The notes below the pieces were generated by a model. That model was not told where the DNA came from. It made no database searches and saw only the letters and a program-made list of their open reading frames with translations. A program made the position numbers and the translations under genes. This document shows, piece by piece, positions 32,725-40,894 of a DNA stretch of 64,000 nucleotides (its first letter is position 1; each line of letters begins with the position of its first letter). This DNA is from UBA2897 sp036733925 (GTDB lineage: Bacteria > Bacillota > Negativicutes > Selenomonadales > Selenomonadaceae), in NCBI GenBank assembly GCA_036733925.1, contig DAIMZO010000009.1, positions 9,331 to 73,330 on the forward strand, given 5' to 3'.

Positions 32725-33651
32725 ATGATTTTAGTTCTGAATCTCAACGCGTCGGTCGATAAGCGCTATGCCCTGCACGACCTGCAGAAGGGCGAGGTCA
32801 TGCGCGCGGATGCGGTCGACAACACGCCGGGCGGCAAGGGGCTGCATGTTGCGCATGTCGCGTCGATCCTCGGCGAGAATGTGCTCGCGACGGGATGGCT
32901 CGGCGGCAAGAACGGCGAGTTCATTGAGGACAGCCTCGGCGCGTACGGCGTCAAGGGCGATTTCGTGCACGTGGCCGGCGAGACGCGCTGCTGTCTCGCC
33001 ATCATCACGGATGATGGCGCGCAGACCGAGATCCTCGAGCCGGGTCCGCTGGTCAGCGAGGCCGAGCGCGAGGCGTTCCTTGCGAAGTACCACGAGCTGC
33101 TCCAAGAGGCCGACGTCGTCGCCGGTTCCGGCAGCCTGCCGAAAGGCGTGTCCGATGATTTCTATGCGGAACTCATCCGCGAGGCAAAGGCAGCCGGAAA
33201 GCCGTTCCTGCTCGACACGAGCGGCGAGCGGCTGAAACGCGGCATCGCCGCGCAGCCGGACTTCATCAAGCCGAACCGCGATGAGATCGAGGCCATGACG
33301 GGCCGCAAGGTCGAGTCCGTCGAGGATGCCTGCCGGGAGATCCGCGCGTTCCACGCGGCGGGCATCCGGCTCGCCGCCATCTCGCTCGGCGCTGACGGCT
33401 CGATTGCCGGGCAGGACGGGAAGTTCTGGCGCATCACCGTCCCGCATATCGATTGCAAGAACCCGGTCGGCTCCGGCGACTCGTTCGTCGCGGGCGCGGC
33501 CATCGGCTTCGCGCGGCACATGGCAACAGAGGAACTGCTGAAGCTCGCGGCCGCCTGCGGCACCGCGAATGCCATGGAGGAGGAAAGCGGCTTCGTGCGC
33601 AAAGAGACCGTCGAGGCCCTGCTCCCGCAGATCCAGGTCACGGCGTTATAA
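32725..33651 (+). CDS. lacC: Tagatose-6-phosphate kinase (PfkB family)
   Basis: Phosphorylates tagatose 6-phosphate to tagatose 1,6-bisphosphate. 308 residues of the PfkB/ribokinase fold: LNASVDKRY and TPGGKGLHVAH near 40, and the catalytic NPVGSGDSFVAGA near 245 with its Asp. The close relative 1-phosphofructokinase (FruK) cannot be excluded by motif alone; the surrounding lacA, lacB, lacF and lacG decide for LacC. The TTG at 32716 is too close to the AGAGGG site, so the ATG at 32725 is chosen. It shares a transcript with the GH1 gene and ends at a terminator. Confidence 0.85.
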   Translation: MILVLNLNASVDKRYALHDLQKGEVMRADAVDNTPGGKGLHVAHVASILGENVLATGWLGGKNGEFIEDSLGAYGVKGDFVHVAGETRCCLAIITDDGAQTEILEPGPLVSEAEREAFLAKYHELLQEADVVAGSGSLPKGVSDDFYAELIREAKAAGKPFLLDTSGERLKRGIAAQPDFIKPNRDEIEAMTGRKVESVEDACREIRAFHAAGIRLAAISLGADGSIAGQDGKFWRITVPHIDCKNPVGSGDSFVAGAAIGFARHMATEELLKLAAACGTANAMEEESGFVRKETVEALLPQIQVTAL

Positions 33652-33673
33652 GATATCGATGATAGAAAAAAAA

Positions 33674-33713
33674 AAGGCACAGACGGTTTTTCCGCCTGCG
33701 CCTTGTCTTTTTT
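33674..33713 (+). terminator. Intrinsic terminator of the GH1-lacC unit
   Basis: AAGGCACAGACGG pairs with CCGCCTGCGCCTT (two mismatches) and is followed by a T-rich run. Confidence 0.85.
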
Positions 33714-33717
33714 AGAG

Positions 33718-33733
33718 ATTACAATAGTGTAAT
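33718..33733. promoter_or_regulatory. Inverted repeat ATTACA-ATAG-TGTAAT
   Basis: A perfect 6-bp inverted repeat with a 4-base loop between the lacC and rpiR terminators. Too short to be a terminator; function unknown, possibly an operator remnant. Confidence 0.3.
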
Positions 33734-33734
33734 G

Positions 33735-33767
33735 AAAAAAGTCAGGCACTGCAATGCCTGACAAAAA
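33735..33767 (-). terminator. Intrinsic terminator of the RpiR-family gene
   Basis: On the minus strand GTCAGGCA, loop TTGCAG, TGCCTGAC, then TTTTTT. It is about 70 bases past the stop of the regulator gene. Confidence 0.85.
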
Positions 33768-33834
33768 CTGAATACGGGAGGCGATTGCGATGTACCTGAA
33801 GATGAACGGTGTCGAACTCTTCCTCTCGGGCAAG

Positions 33835-34644
33835 TCAGAAAAAGCGTTCGCGGCGCCTTGCGGCGGCCCTCGCGGCCGCCTTTTCCTCCTCCTGATGCTT
33901 CTGCATCGTGAGGTAGTCAATCAGGATGCGCGAGATGACGTAGAGCGGCAGGCGCGAGGTCGCGTCGACGTTGCGGATCGAGACATGCTGATGCTTGAAC
34001 CCGAAAATCGTGAGCTGCGCGATGCGCGCGAGCGGCACGGTCGGTGGCCCGCAGGTGATGCAGACAATGCGCGCGCCGAGCGACGCGGCGTTCTCCGCGG
34101 CCGTGACGAGCTCCTTGGTCGTGCCCGAGAGCGAGAAGATGATGACGAGCTCCTTGCGTTTGACATGCGTCATGACCTCGTTCATGATGGACGGGTCGGA
34201 ATTCGGGAACACGTTGAACCCGAGCAGGTTGAGCTTCAGCGCGAACTCCTGCGCGACGTGCTCCGAGAGCCCGCGCGACAGCAGATAGATGCGGCTCGCC
34301 TCGCGGATTTCCTTGACGACCGACAGGATATCGTCAATCGAGAGCTGGTCGATCGTGTTCGAGACTTCGAGCAAGGATTTGTTGAAGATCTCGTTGACGT
34401 CGGTGTCATCCTTGCGCGTGTTTTCGGCCTGCTGCGCGAGCAGATAACGGAGCTCGGCAAAGCCCGAGATGCCGCATTTCTTGATCGTCCGCGAGACCGT
34501 CGCCGGCGAGGAGTAGGTTGCGTCAGCAACGTCGCTTATAGACATGGACGCGATCTTATCCACATTCATATTGATGAAGTTGATGACTTTCTTCTCGGTA
34601 TCGGTCAGGTGCTCGTGAAAGTTGTGGTCGATTTTTATGAGCAT
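33835..34644 (-). CDS. MurR/RpiR-family transcriptional regulator
   Basis: 269 residues: N-terminal HTH_6 (TDTEKKVINFINMNVDKI, then ISDVADATYSSPATVSRTIKKCG) and a C-terminal SIS sugar-phosphate-binding domain (IYLLSRGLSEHVA, IIFSLSGTTKELVTAAENAA). The tail is rich in Ala, Arg and Glu. Such regulators sense phosphosugars; here galactose 6-phosphate or tagatose phosphates are reasonable guesses. It lies between and divergent from the lac genes, and the element at 34732 overlaps its own -35 region, so control of both lac units and of itself is likely. GGGGGAATTCCG supports the ATG at 34644 over the longer frame to 34704. Confidence 0.92.
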   Translation of the reverse strand: MLIKIDHNFHEHLTDTEKKVINFINMNVDKIASMSISDVADATYSSPATVSRTIKKCGISGFAELRYLLAQQAENTRKDDTDVNEIFNKSLLEVSNTIDQLSIDDILSVVKEIREASRIYLLSRGLSEHVAQEFALKLNLLGFNVFPNSDPSIMNEVMTHVKRKELVIIFSLSGTTKELVTAAENAASLGARIVCITCGPPTVPLARIAQLTIFGFKHQHVSIRNVDATSRLPLYVISRILIDYLTMQKHQEEEKAAARAAARRRERFF

Positions 34645-34706
34645 CGGAATTCCCCCATATATACCCCTTTGCGCAGAAGTGCAAGGCACTTCCATTCCCA
34701 GCATTC

Positions 34707-34735
34707 AGTATAGCACAAAAAGCAGGATGGCGAAA
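34707..34735 (-). promoter_or_regulatory. Promoter of the RpiR-family gene
   Basis: On the minus strand TTTCGC (34735-34730), 17-bp spacer, TATACT (34712-34707). The -35 overlaps the first bases of the 26-bp element. Confidence 0.55.
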
Positions 34736-34757
34736 ATACTTTCAAAACGTGAAAACA
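34732..34757. promoter_or_regulatory. Conserved 26-bp lac-regulon element, copy 2
   Basis: Reads GAAAATACTTTCAAAACG followed by TGAAAACA. Compared with copy 1 at 31178 it keeps TTTCAAAA-N-GTG-N-AAACA. It contains the inverted repeat TTTCA-AAACG-TGAAA. The -10 box TATAAT of lacA begins 45 bases after its first base, as in copy 1. Confidence 0.65.
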
Positions 34758-34776
34758 AAAGGATGGGAACGTTTAC

Positions 34777-34782
34777 TATAAT
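34777..34782 (+). promoter_or_regulatory. -10 box of the lacABFG operon
   Basis: TATAAT with a poor -35 (AACAAA). The 5' leader then has a GGGGG-CGAAA-CCCCC hairpin at 34801-34815 before the ribosome binding site. Confidence 0.65.
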
Positions 34783-34845
34783 AAAAGCATAGAAAGCAAG
34801 GGGGGCGAAACCCCCGGTACCGAATATCGGGAAGGAGCAGATAAC

Positions 34846-35265
34846 ATGAAAGTTGCAATTGCGGCAAACGCAGATGGTGCAAAACTCAAGGACGCGGTAA
34901 AGGCGTACCTCACGGATAAAGGCTATGAAATGGTGGATATGTCCGATGACGACATCTTCACGGCGACGATGAACGTCGTGAACTCGATCAAGGACGGCGG
35001 CATCACGCGCGGCATCGTCGTGGACGATTACGGCGTAGCGCCGTTCATGATCGCCTCGAAGAACCACGGCATCGTCTGCGCGCCGACCTATGAGGACTAC
35101 ACCTCCTCGATGACGCGCCACCACAATGCGACGCAGATCATCGCGCTCGGCGCCAACATCACGGCCGAGAAGCTCTCGTGCCAGCTCGCGGAGAACTTCT
35201 GCAAGACGGAGTATGACGGCGGCCGCCATCAGATCCGCATCGACATGCTGAACCGCGAACTTTAA
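34846..35265 (+). CDS. lacA: Galactose-6-phosphate isomerase subunit LacA
   Basis: 139 residues of the RpiB/LacAB fold. With LacB it converts galactose 6-phosphate to tagatose 6-phosphate. The N-terminus VAIAANADGAKLKDAVKAYL and the C-terminus KTEYDGGRHQIRIDMLN match LacA closely; MTRHHNATQI in the middle holds family histidines. LacA subunits lack the catalytic Cys found in LacB, as here. GGGAAGGAGCAGATAAC precedes the ATG. It is the first gene of lacA-lacB-lacF-lacG, all on the plus strand with short gaps. Confidence 0.95.
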   Translation: MKVAIAANADGAKLKDAVKAYLTDKGYEMVDMSDDDIFTATMNVVNSIKDGGITRGIVVDDYGVAPFMIASKNHGIVCAPTYEDYTSSMTRHHNATQIIALGANITAEKLSCQLAENFCKTEYDGGRHQIRIDMLNREL

Positions 35266-35314
35266 TCGGGATCGGAATCAGAATCATAGATCGCAAGAAC
35301 GGAGGAAATCAATC

Positions 35315-35830
35315 ATGAAAATCGCAATTGGCTGCGACCATATTGTCACGGATATCAAAATCAAGGCGGCGGAGTTCCTGAAGAAGCAGGGTCATGAGGT
35401 CATCGACGTCGGCACCTATGACTTCATCCGCACGCATTACCCGATCTACGGCCGTAAGGTCGGCGTGCTCGTCGCGACGGGCAAGGTAGACCTCGGTGTC
35501 TGCATCTGCGGCACGGGCATCGGCATCAACAACGGCGCGCAGAAGGTCAAGGGCGTCCGCGCGGCATGCGTGACGGATGTGCAGACGGCAGTCGCCGCGA
35601 AAGAGCACCTGAACGCGAACGTCATTGGCTGCGGCGGCCGCGTCGTCGGCATCGGCACGATCGAGTACATCCTTGACGCATTCCTGAAGGCGAGATACCA
35701 GCCGACGCCGGAGCGCGACGCCCTGATCGCGAAGATTGACAACATGATCCCGGACAACGACTGCATCACGAACGACCACATCTTCGACGAGTATCTCAAG
35801 AAATGGGATGAAGGATTCTACCACGACTGA
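35315..35830 (+). CDS. lacB: Galactose-6-phosphate isomerase subunit LacB
   Basis: 171 residues. AIGCDHIVTDIKIKAAEFL at the N-terminus, and GVCICGTGIGINNGAQKVKGVRA near 60-85 with the catalytic cysteine and the anion-binding GTGIG loop, identify the LacB subunit. The C-terminal extension NDNCITNDHIFDEYLKKW-like region (from about residue 145) is usual for LacB and longer than RpiB. It pairs with LacA encoded 49 bases upstream. The ribosome binding site is GGAGGAAATCAATC. Confidence 0.96.
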   Translation: MKIAIGCDHIVTDIKIKAAEFLKKQGHEVIDVGTYDFIRTHYPIYGRKVGVLVATGKVDLGVCICGTGIGINNGAQKVKGVRAACVTDVQTAVAAKEHLNANVIGCGGRVVGIGTIEYILDAFLKARYQPTPERDALIAKIDNMIPDNDCITNDHIFDEYLKKWDEGFYHD

Positions 35831-35896
35831 GTCGAATGAAGAAAGAGGCCGAAGGCAACGGGCCGGCGGCTTTGGATGAAAGGAAGGTAGGACATT

Positions 35897-36220
35897 ATGG
35901 CAATGAGCAAAGACGACATGGCGATGATCGCGATGGAGATCGTCGCGTACTCCGGCGATGCCCGGACGAAATTCCTCGACGCGATGGACGCAATCGGGGA
36001 GAAGGATTTTGACAAGGCGGAGGCGCTGATCAAAGAGGGCGACGACCTAATCCTGAATGCGCACAACCAGCAGACGAGCCTGATCTCGAAGGAAGCCGCG
36101 GGCGAGACGATCGAGATCGGCTTCCTGACGGTGCATGCACAGGATCATCTGATGACGGCGATGCTGCTCTCCGATATGGACAAGCGCATGATCAAGATGG
36201 TGAAGAATCTGTCGAAATAA
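35897..36220 (+). CDS. lacF: PTS lactose/cellobiose family IIA component
   Basis: 107 residues, an all-helical trimeric PTS IIA of the lactose family. The start AMIAMEIVAYSGDARTKFLDA and the active-site region TVHAQDHLMT are clear: His80 is the expected phosphorylation site and Asp83 the metal ligand. It should pass phosphate from HPr to an EIICB-Lac (LacE), but no lacE is in this window. The order lacA-lacB-lacF-lacG supports a lactose or galactoside role, although chitobiose or cellobiose IIA proteins look similar. GGAAGGTAGGACATT precedes the ATG. Confidence 0.9.
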   Translation: MAMSKDDMAMIAMEIVAYSGDARTKFLDAMDAIGEKDFDKAEALIKEGDDLILNAHNQQTSLISKEAAGETIEIGFLTVHAQDHLMTAMLLSDMDKRMIKMVKNLSK

Positions 36221-36241
36221 GGACGAGCGAGGAAGGATACC

Positions 36242-37672
36242 ATGGCAAAGAAGTTCCCGGAAGGGTTTATTTTCGGCGGCGCGACGGCGGCCTATCAGGT
36301 CGAGGGCGCGACGAAAGAGGACGGGCGCGGCCCATGCGTCTGGGATGAGGACATGAATAGGCCCGGTTCGCGGTTCAATGCGGATCCCGCGAGCGATTTC
36401 TATCATCAGTACAAGAAGGATCTGCAGCTCTCGCATGACTTCGGGGTCAATGGTATCCGCATCTCGATTTCGTGGACGCGCATCCTGCCGGAGGGCGAGG
36501 GCAAGGTCAACCAGGCTGGCATCGACTACTACAACGACCTGATCAATGCGTGCATCGCGCAGGGCGTCGAGCCATTCGTGACGTTGCACCATTTCGACAC
36601 GCCATTGCCGTATTTCCATGCGGGGCATTGGCTGAACCGCGACATCATCGACAAGTTCGTCGCCTATGCGAAGATCTGCTTCGAAGCGTTCGGCGACCGC
36701 GTCAAGAAATGGGCGACGTTCAACGAGCCGTGGTCGATTGCGCAGAACGGCTACATCGCCGGGAACTTCCCGCCGCATGAGAAATTCCAGATTGTCAAGG
36801 CCATCCAGATTGAGCACAACCTGATGGTCGCGCACGCGCGCGCCCTGCACCTCTACAAGACGATGCACCTGCCGGGCGAGATTGGCATCGTGCATACGCT
36901 CGAGGGCAAAGTGCCGATCTCTTCGAAGCCCGAGGACGTGCATGCGCGTGACCTCGACGACGCGATCTCGAACCGCTTCATGCTCGACGCGTGCTTCCTC
37001 GGCAAGTACTCCGATACGACGAAGAAGCTGATCGGCGAGATCCTCGAGAAGAACGGCGGCAAGCTCGAGACGGAGCCGTCCGACTTCGACGATTTCGCGA
37101 AGGCCGCGAAGGAGATCGACTTCCTCGGCATGAACTACTACTCCTCGCATTTCCTGCAGGCGTGGGACGGCGAGAGCAAGGTCTTCAACAACTCGACCGG
37201 CGAGAAGGGCACGAGCGTGTTCGCGCTGAAAGGTATCGGCGCGCGCGTCACGAACCCCGAGGTGCCGACGACGGATTGGGACTGGCCGATCTACCCGAAA
37301 GGCATGCACGACCAGCTCGTCCGCATCGCGCACGACTATCCGAACTACAAGAAGATCTACATCTCCGAGAACGGCATGGGCTACAAAGACGATTTCGAGG
37401 ACGGCAAGATCGACGATACGCCGCGCATCGAATACGTCACCAAGCATCTCGAGGCCATCCTGCAGGCCATCGACGAGGGCGTCAACGTACAGGGCTACTA
37501 CATCTGGAGCCTCATGGACGTGCTCTCGTGGTCGAACGGCTACAACAAGCGCTACGGCCTGTTCTACGTCGACTACAAGACACAGAAACGCTACCCGAAA
37601 AAGAGCGCCTGCTGGTACAAGCTCATGGCCGAGCGCGGCGAGATCCCGCCGGTCTCCGATGTAGAGTATTGA
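36242..37672 (+). CDS. lacG: 6-phospho-beta-galactosidase (GH1)
   Basis: Hydrolyses lactose 6-phosphate or related phospho-beta-galactosides in the cytoplasm to galactose 6-phosphate plus glucose. 476 residues. All GH1 markers are present: FIFGGATAAYQVEGA, THHFDTP-like LHHFDTP, acid/base TFNEP near 160, nucleophile YISENGMG near 375, and SWSNGYNKRYGLFYVD with the phosphate-binding Ser/Lys/Tyr. The C-terminus KRYPKKSACWYK is very like staphylococcal and lactococcal LacG. It is last in the lac operon, 21 bases after lacF, and is followed by a terminator. Confidence 0.92.
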   Translation: MAKKFPEGFIFGGATAAYQVEGATKEDGRGPCVWDEDMNRPGSRFNADPASDFYHQYKKDLQLSHDFGVNGIRISISWTRILPEGEGKVNQAGIDYYNDLINACIAQGVEPFVTLHHFDTPLPYFHAGHWLNRDIIDKFVAYAKICFEAFGDRVKKWATFNEPWSIAQNGYIAGNFPPHEKFQIVKAIQIEHNLMVAHARALHLYKTMHLPGEIGIVHTLEGKVPISSKPEDVHARDLDDAISNRFMLDACFLGKYSDTTKKLIGEILEKNGGKLETEPSDFDDFAKAAKEIDFLGMNYYSSHFLQAWDGESKVFNNSTGEKGTSVFALKGIGARVTNPEVPTTDWDWPIYPKGMHDQLVRIAHDYPNYKKIYISENGMGYKDDFEDGKIDDTPRIEYVTKHLEAILQAIDEGVNVQGYYIWSLMDVLSWSNGYNKRYGLFYVDYKTQKRYPKKSACWYKLMAERGEIPPVSDVEY

Positions 37673-37685
37673 TTTTATCGGGCCA

Positions 37686-37716
37686 AAAGTCTTCCCTTAG
37701 ACGGGAAGGCTTTTTT
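37686..37716 (+). terminator. Intrinsic terminator of the lacABFG operon
   Basis: AGTCTTCCC, loop, GGGAAGGCT, then six T. Confidence 0.9.
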
Positions 37717-37743
37717 GCGTTTCTGGGTTCCGTTTGCTATAAT
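37715..37743 (+). promoter_or_regulatory. Promoter of the LevR-type regulator gene
   Basis: TTGCGT at 37715, 17-bp spacer, TATAAT at 37738. The 26-bp lac element is not present here. Confidence 0.7.
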
Positions 37744-37778
37744 CAAAGCAGGAAAGTGTATCGACTGGAGGGAGTGTA

Positions 37779-40568
37779 TTGAAACGCAAAGAGCGTATCT
37801 TTTCGTACCTGCGGGAGCAGTCGGAGAAGCTGAAGCAGGAGGATCTGCAGGGGGAGCCGGGCTTTGATGCGCAGCAGATTGCGGAGGAGCTGGATTTCCT
37901 GCGCAACAATGTCTCGAAGGATCTCAATGAGCTGAACCGCGAGGGCCGCGTCGTGAAGTTCGGCGGGCGTCCTGTGCGTTATATCGAGCGCGTGGCGCTC
38001 GAGAACCTGTTCGGCATGACGATCGCGGAGCCGCTGCAGTTCCAGAGCCTCGATGACTGCCTCGCGAAGATCGGCCTCGATAAGCCGAAGCCGAAGGATC
38101 CGTTCTCGCAGCTCATCGGCTATGACCGGAGCCTCGAGCGGCAGGTCGAGCAGGGCAAGGCCGCGATCCTCTACCCGCCGGACGGCCTGCACACGCTGAT
38201 CGTCGGGCAGACCGGCGTTGGCAAGACCCTGTTCGCGCATCTGATGTACGAGTACGGCCGCAGCATGGGGAAGTTCGGCGAGGACGCGCCTTTCGTGACG
38301 TTCAACTGCGCGGACTACTACCACAATCCGCAGCTCCTGCTCTCGCATATCTTCGGCCATATCAAGGGTGCGTTCACCGGCGCGGACAGCGCGCGCGCCG
38401 GTCTCGTCGAGGAGGCGGACGGCGGCGTATTGTTCCTCGATGAGATCCATCGGCTGCCGCCGGAGGGGCAGGAGATGATCTTCTACTTCATGGACACGGG
38501 GACGTACAGCCGGCTCGGCGAAACCGCCCGCAGCCGCAAGGCGAAGGTGCTGATCATCGGCGCGACGACGGAGGATCCGGCCTCGGCGCTGACGAAGACG
38601 TTCGTGCGCCGCATCCCGAACATCGTGAAGATCCCGCCGCTCGAGAAGCGCTCGATGGAGGAGAAGCTCGATCTGCTGCGGCTGCTGTTGACGGATGAGG
38701 CGCAGCGCGTGAAAAAGCCGATCCGCGTCAGCGTCGAGGCCATCAAGGCGCTCGTCGGCAGCATCGGCGGCGGCAACGTCGGCCAGCTGAAATCGAACAT
38801 CAAGCTGCTCTGCGCGCAGGCTTTCCTGAGCAGCATCGACAACCCGGACTACATGGAGATCGACTTCCGCATGCTGCCGCCGAACATCCGCAGCGGCCTG
38901 TTGACCCTCTCCGCGAATCGCAAGGAGCTCTCGGAGGTCACGCATCTCGTGCCGGATACGCTCGTCATCACGCCGGGTGGTCACCGCATGCTCCCGGGCG
39001 AGGAGGGGAAGAAGGAGTCGTTCAACCTCTACCAGATGGTCGGCGACAAGGTGCGCATCCTGAAAGGCGAGGGCATCCACGATGACCTGATCAAGCAGAT
39101 CGTCGCGTCGGATGTCAACGTCTATGTCAAGGAACTCTACAATAAAAAGAACTCCGCGACGATGTCGACGCGCGAGCGCCTGCTGAAGATCGTCGACCCG
39201 TCGCTCGTCGATTTCGCCGAGCAGATCTCGCTGCTCGTGCAGAAACGCATGAACTGCGGCTACTCTGACCGCTTCCTCTACGCGTTCAGCCTGCACCTCT
39301 CGGCCTTCCTGAAGCGCGCGAAGGCCGGCGAGGTTGTGCCGTACACGGAGATTGAGGGCGGCGTCTCGGAGAATCCGGTCTACCGGAAGCTCGCCGAGGA
39401 GATCGCGGCCCATATCGCGGCGCACTATCATATCGAGATGCCGACGGTCGAGATGGAGTACATCGCGCTGCTCCTCGAGTCCGTCCGCGATGACGCGCTC
39501 GATGAGAAGGTCGTGATCCTCGTGACGGCGCACGGCGGGCATACGGCGTCCGATATGGTCGATGTCGTGCAGAAGCTGTTCGGCACGGCGGATGCGAACC
39601 TCGTCGCGATGGATATGCCGCTCGATGTCAGCCCGCAGGACACGCTCGAGAAGATGGTCGTGCAGCTCCGGCCGATGAACCCGACGCGCGGCGTGCTGAT
39701 CCTCGCGGACATGGGCTCGCTCTGCAACGTCGGCACGATCCTCTCGGAGCGGCTCGGCGTGCCGGCCCGCACGCTCGACATGGTTTCGACGCCGCTGATT
39801 CTCGAAGCGGCCCGCAAGGCGGATCTCGCCGGCATGGATCTTGACAGCCTCTACGAGTCTCTGCGGAACTTCCGCGGCTATGAGTCCGTCGACGCGGCCG
39901 CGGAGAAAAGCCAGAAGCCGCTCGCCATCGTCACCATCTGTTCGACGGGGCAGGGCGCGGCAGTCAAGCTCGAGCACATGGTCGAGGAGATCCTGCGCCA
40001 TGCCGGAAAGGCGATGAAGGTACTGCCCGTCGGCCTTGTACACCTCGAGCAGCATCTCGACGAGATTGCGGAGGAATACCATATCGTCGCGGCGGTCGGC
40101 ATGAAGAAGCCGAAGCGCGAGATCCCGTTCATTCCGCTCGAGCAGCTCATCGATGGCTCGGGCGAGCAGATCCTGCTCGAGATCCTGCACGCGGAGCGCA
40201 GCGAGGCGGCCGGCGGACAGGAATACGGTGATGCGGTCGTCGTGACGCTCGCGCGCGAATCGCTCGACAAATTCCTGACGTATCTGAATCCGGCGAAGAT
40301 CCTGAAATCCCTGCTGGCCTTCGACCAGACCGTCGAGAGCGAGCTCGGCCTGCATCTGTCGAACCCGCTGCGGCTGCGCCTGATCGTGCACTGCGGCTGC
40401 GCGCTCGAGCGCGTCGTGACGCACAGCCCGCTCGTCTACCGCGATGACAAGAGCCAGACCGACCCGCGGAAGATCCGGGCGCTCCAGAAGGCGGCCAAGG
40501 TATTCCGCAACGCATTGAAGCTCGAGTTCCCCGAGGATGAGTTCTACTTCATGGCGGAAATGCTCTAA
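37779..40568 (+). CDS. levR: LevR/DctS-type sigma-54 activator with PTS regulation domains
   Basis: 929 residues. In order: N-terminal winged helix (about 1-70), AAA+ domain with Walker A GQTGVGKT near 144, intact GAFTGA near 196 and Walker B GGVLFLDEI near 213, PRD1 (about 455-570), an EIIA-Man-like domain with VTAHGGHTASD near 583, an EIIB-like region, and PRD2 near the end with LIVHCGCALERVV. LevR proteins switch on mannose-family PTS operons from sigma-54 promoters, and their PRDs are phosphorylated by HPr and EIIB. A -24/-12 promoter and a mannose-type PTS follow directly. The start is TTG at 37779 after GGAGGGAGTGTA. The symbol is by family, not by proven substrate. Confidence 0.92.
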   Translation: MKRKERIFSYLREQSEKLKQEDLQGEPGFDAQQIAEELDFLRNNVSKDLNELNREGRVVKFGGRPVRYIERVALENLFGMTIAEPLQFQSLDDCLAKIGLDKPKPKDPFSQLIGYDRSLERQVEQGKAAILYPPDGLHTLIVGQTGVGKTLFAHLMYEYGRSMGKFGEDAPFVTFNCADYYHNPQLLLSHIFGHIKGAFTGADSARAGLVEEADGGVLFLDEIHRLPPEGQEMIFYFMDTGTYSRLGETARSRKAKVLIIGATTEDPASALTKTFVRRIPNIVKIPPLEKRSMEEKLDLLRLLLTDEAQRVKKPIRVSVEAIKALVGSIGGGNVGQLKSNIKLLCAQAFLSSIDNPDYMEIDFRMLPPNIRSGLLTLSANRKELSEVTHLVPDTLVITPGGHRMLPGEEGKKESFNLYQMVGDKVRILKGEGIHDDLIKQIVASDVNVYVKELYNKKNSATMSTRERLLKIVDPSLVDFAEQISLLVQKRMNCGYSDRFLYAFSLHLSAFLKRAKAGEVVPYTEIEGGVSENPVYRKLAEEIAAHIAAHYHIEMPTVEMEYIALLLESVRDDALDEKVVILVTAHGGHTASDMVDVVQKLFGTADANLVAMDMPLDVSPQDTLEKMVVQLRPMNPTRGVLILADMGSLCNVGTILSERLGVPARTLDMVSTPLILEAARKADLAGMDLDSLYESLRNFRGYESVDAAAEKSQKPLAIVTICSTGQGAAVKLEHMVEEILRHAGKAMKVLPVGLVHLEQHLDEIAEEYHIVAAVGMKKPKREIPFIPLEQLIDGSGEQILLEILHAERSEAAGGQEYGDAVVVTLARESLDKFLTYLNPAKILKSLLAFDQTVESELGLHLSNPLRLRLIVHCGCALERVVTHSPLVYRDDKSQTDPRKIRALQKAAKVFRNALKLEFPEDEFYFMAEML

Positions 40569-40649
40569 TCGGGCAGAAAACCTTTTCTTCGTTTTTTTCG
40601 TCAACAAATAGAAAAATTTCAGTATTTATAGGAAAAAATAAAGATACAG

Positions 40650-40686
40650 TACACAACAGCGTATCGGCGCAGTTGTGTATTTTTTT
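40650..40686 (+). terminator. Intrinsic terminator after the LevR-type gene
   Basis: TACACAAC pairs with GTTGTGTA around a GC-containing loop, followed by seven T. The same repeat could also be an upstream activator site for the next promoter. Confidence 0.65.
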
Positions 40687-40719
40687 GCAAGACTCAAAAT
40701 AGTGTATCAAAACCGATAT

Positions 40720-40781
40720 NNNNNNNNNNNNNNNNNNNNNNNNNNNNNNNNNNNNNNNNNNNNNNNNNNNNNNNNNNNNNN
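40720..40781. other. Assembly gap (62 N)
   Basis: A run of N lies in the 450-bp region between the LevR-type gene and the PTS operon. The true length and sequence are unknown. Flanks are AT-rich, with AAAATAGTGTATC just before and poly-A just after. Around it the region holds the terminator at 40650, the motif GAATTC-ACG-GAATTC near 40852-40866 and the sigma-54 promoter at 40895; no gene is visible. Confidence 0.98.
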
Positions 40782-40894
40782 AAAAAATAGGAATGAGTAT
40801 TAAAAAGGCTCAAAATCGTATTATCTTGCGAAAAAAGACGCGAAAAAACGACGAATTCACGGAATTCAAGCGGAAGGAGAAAAAATACACAAAG

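Noticed and set aside
37743..40607. Long minus-strand open frame opposite the LevR-type gene (954 codons)
   Set aside because: Antisense shadow of the regulator gene; the composition is Arg/Leu/Asp-rich, there is no recognisable motif, and it runs through the lac terminator region.
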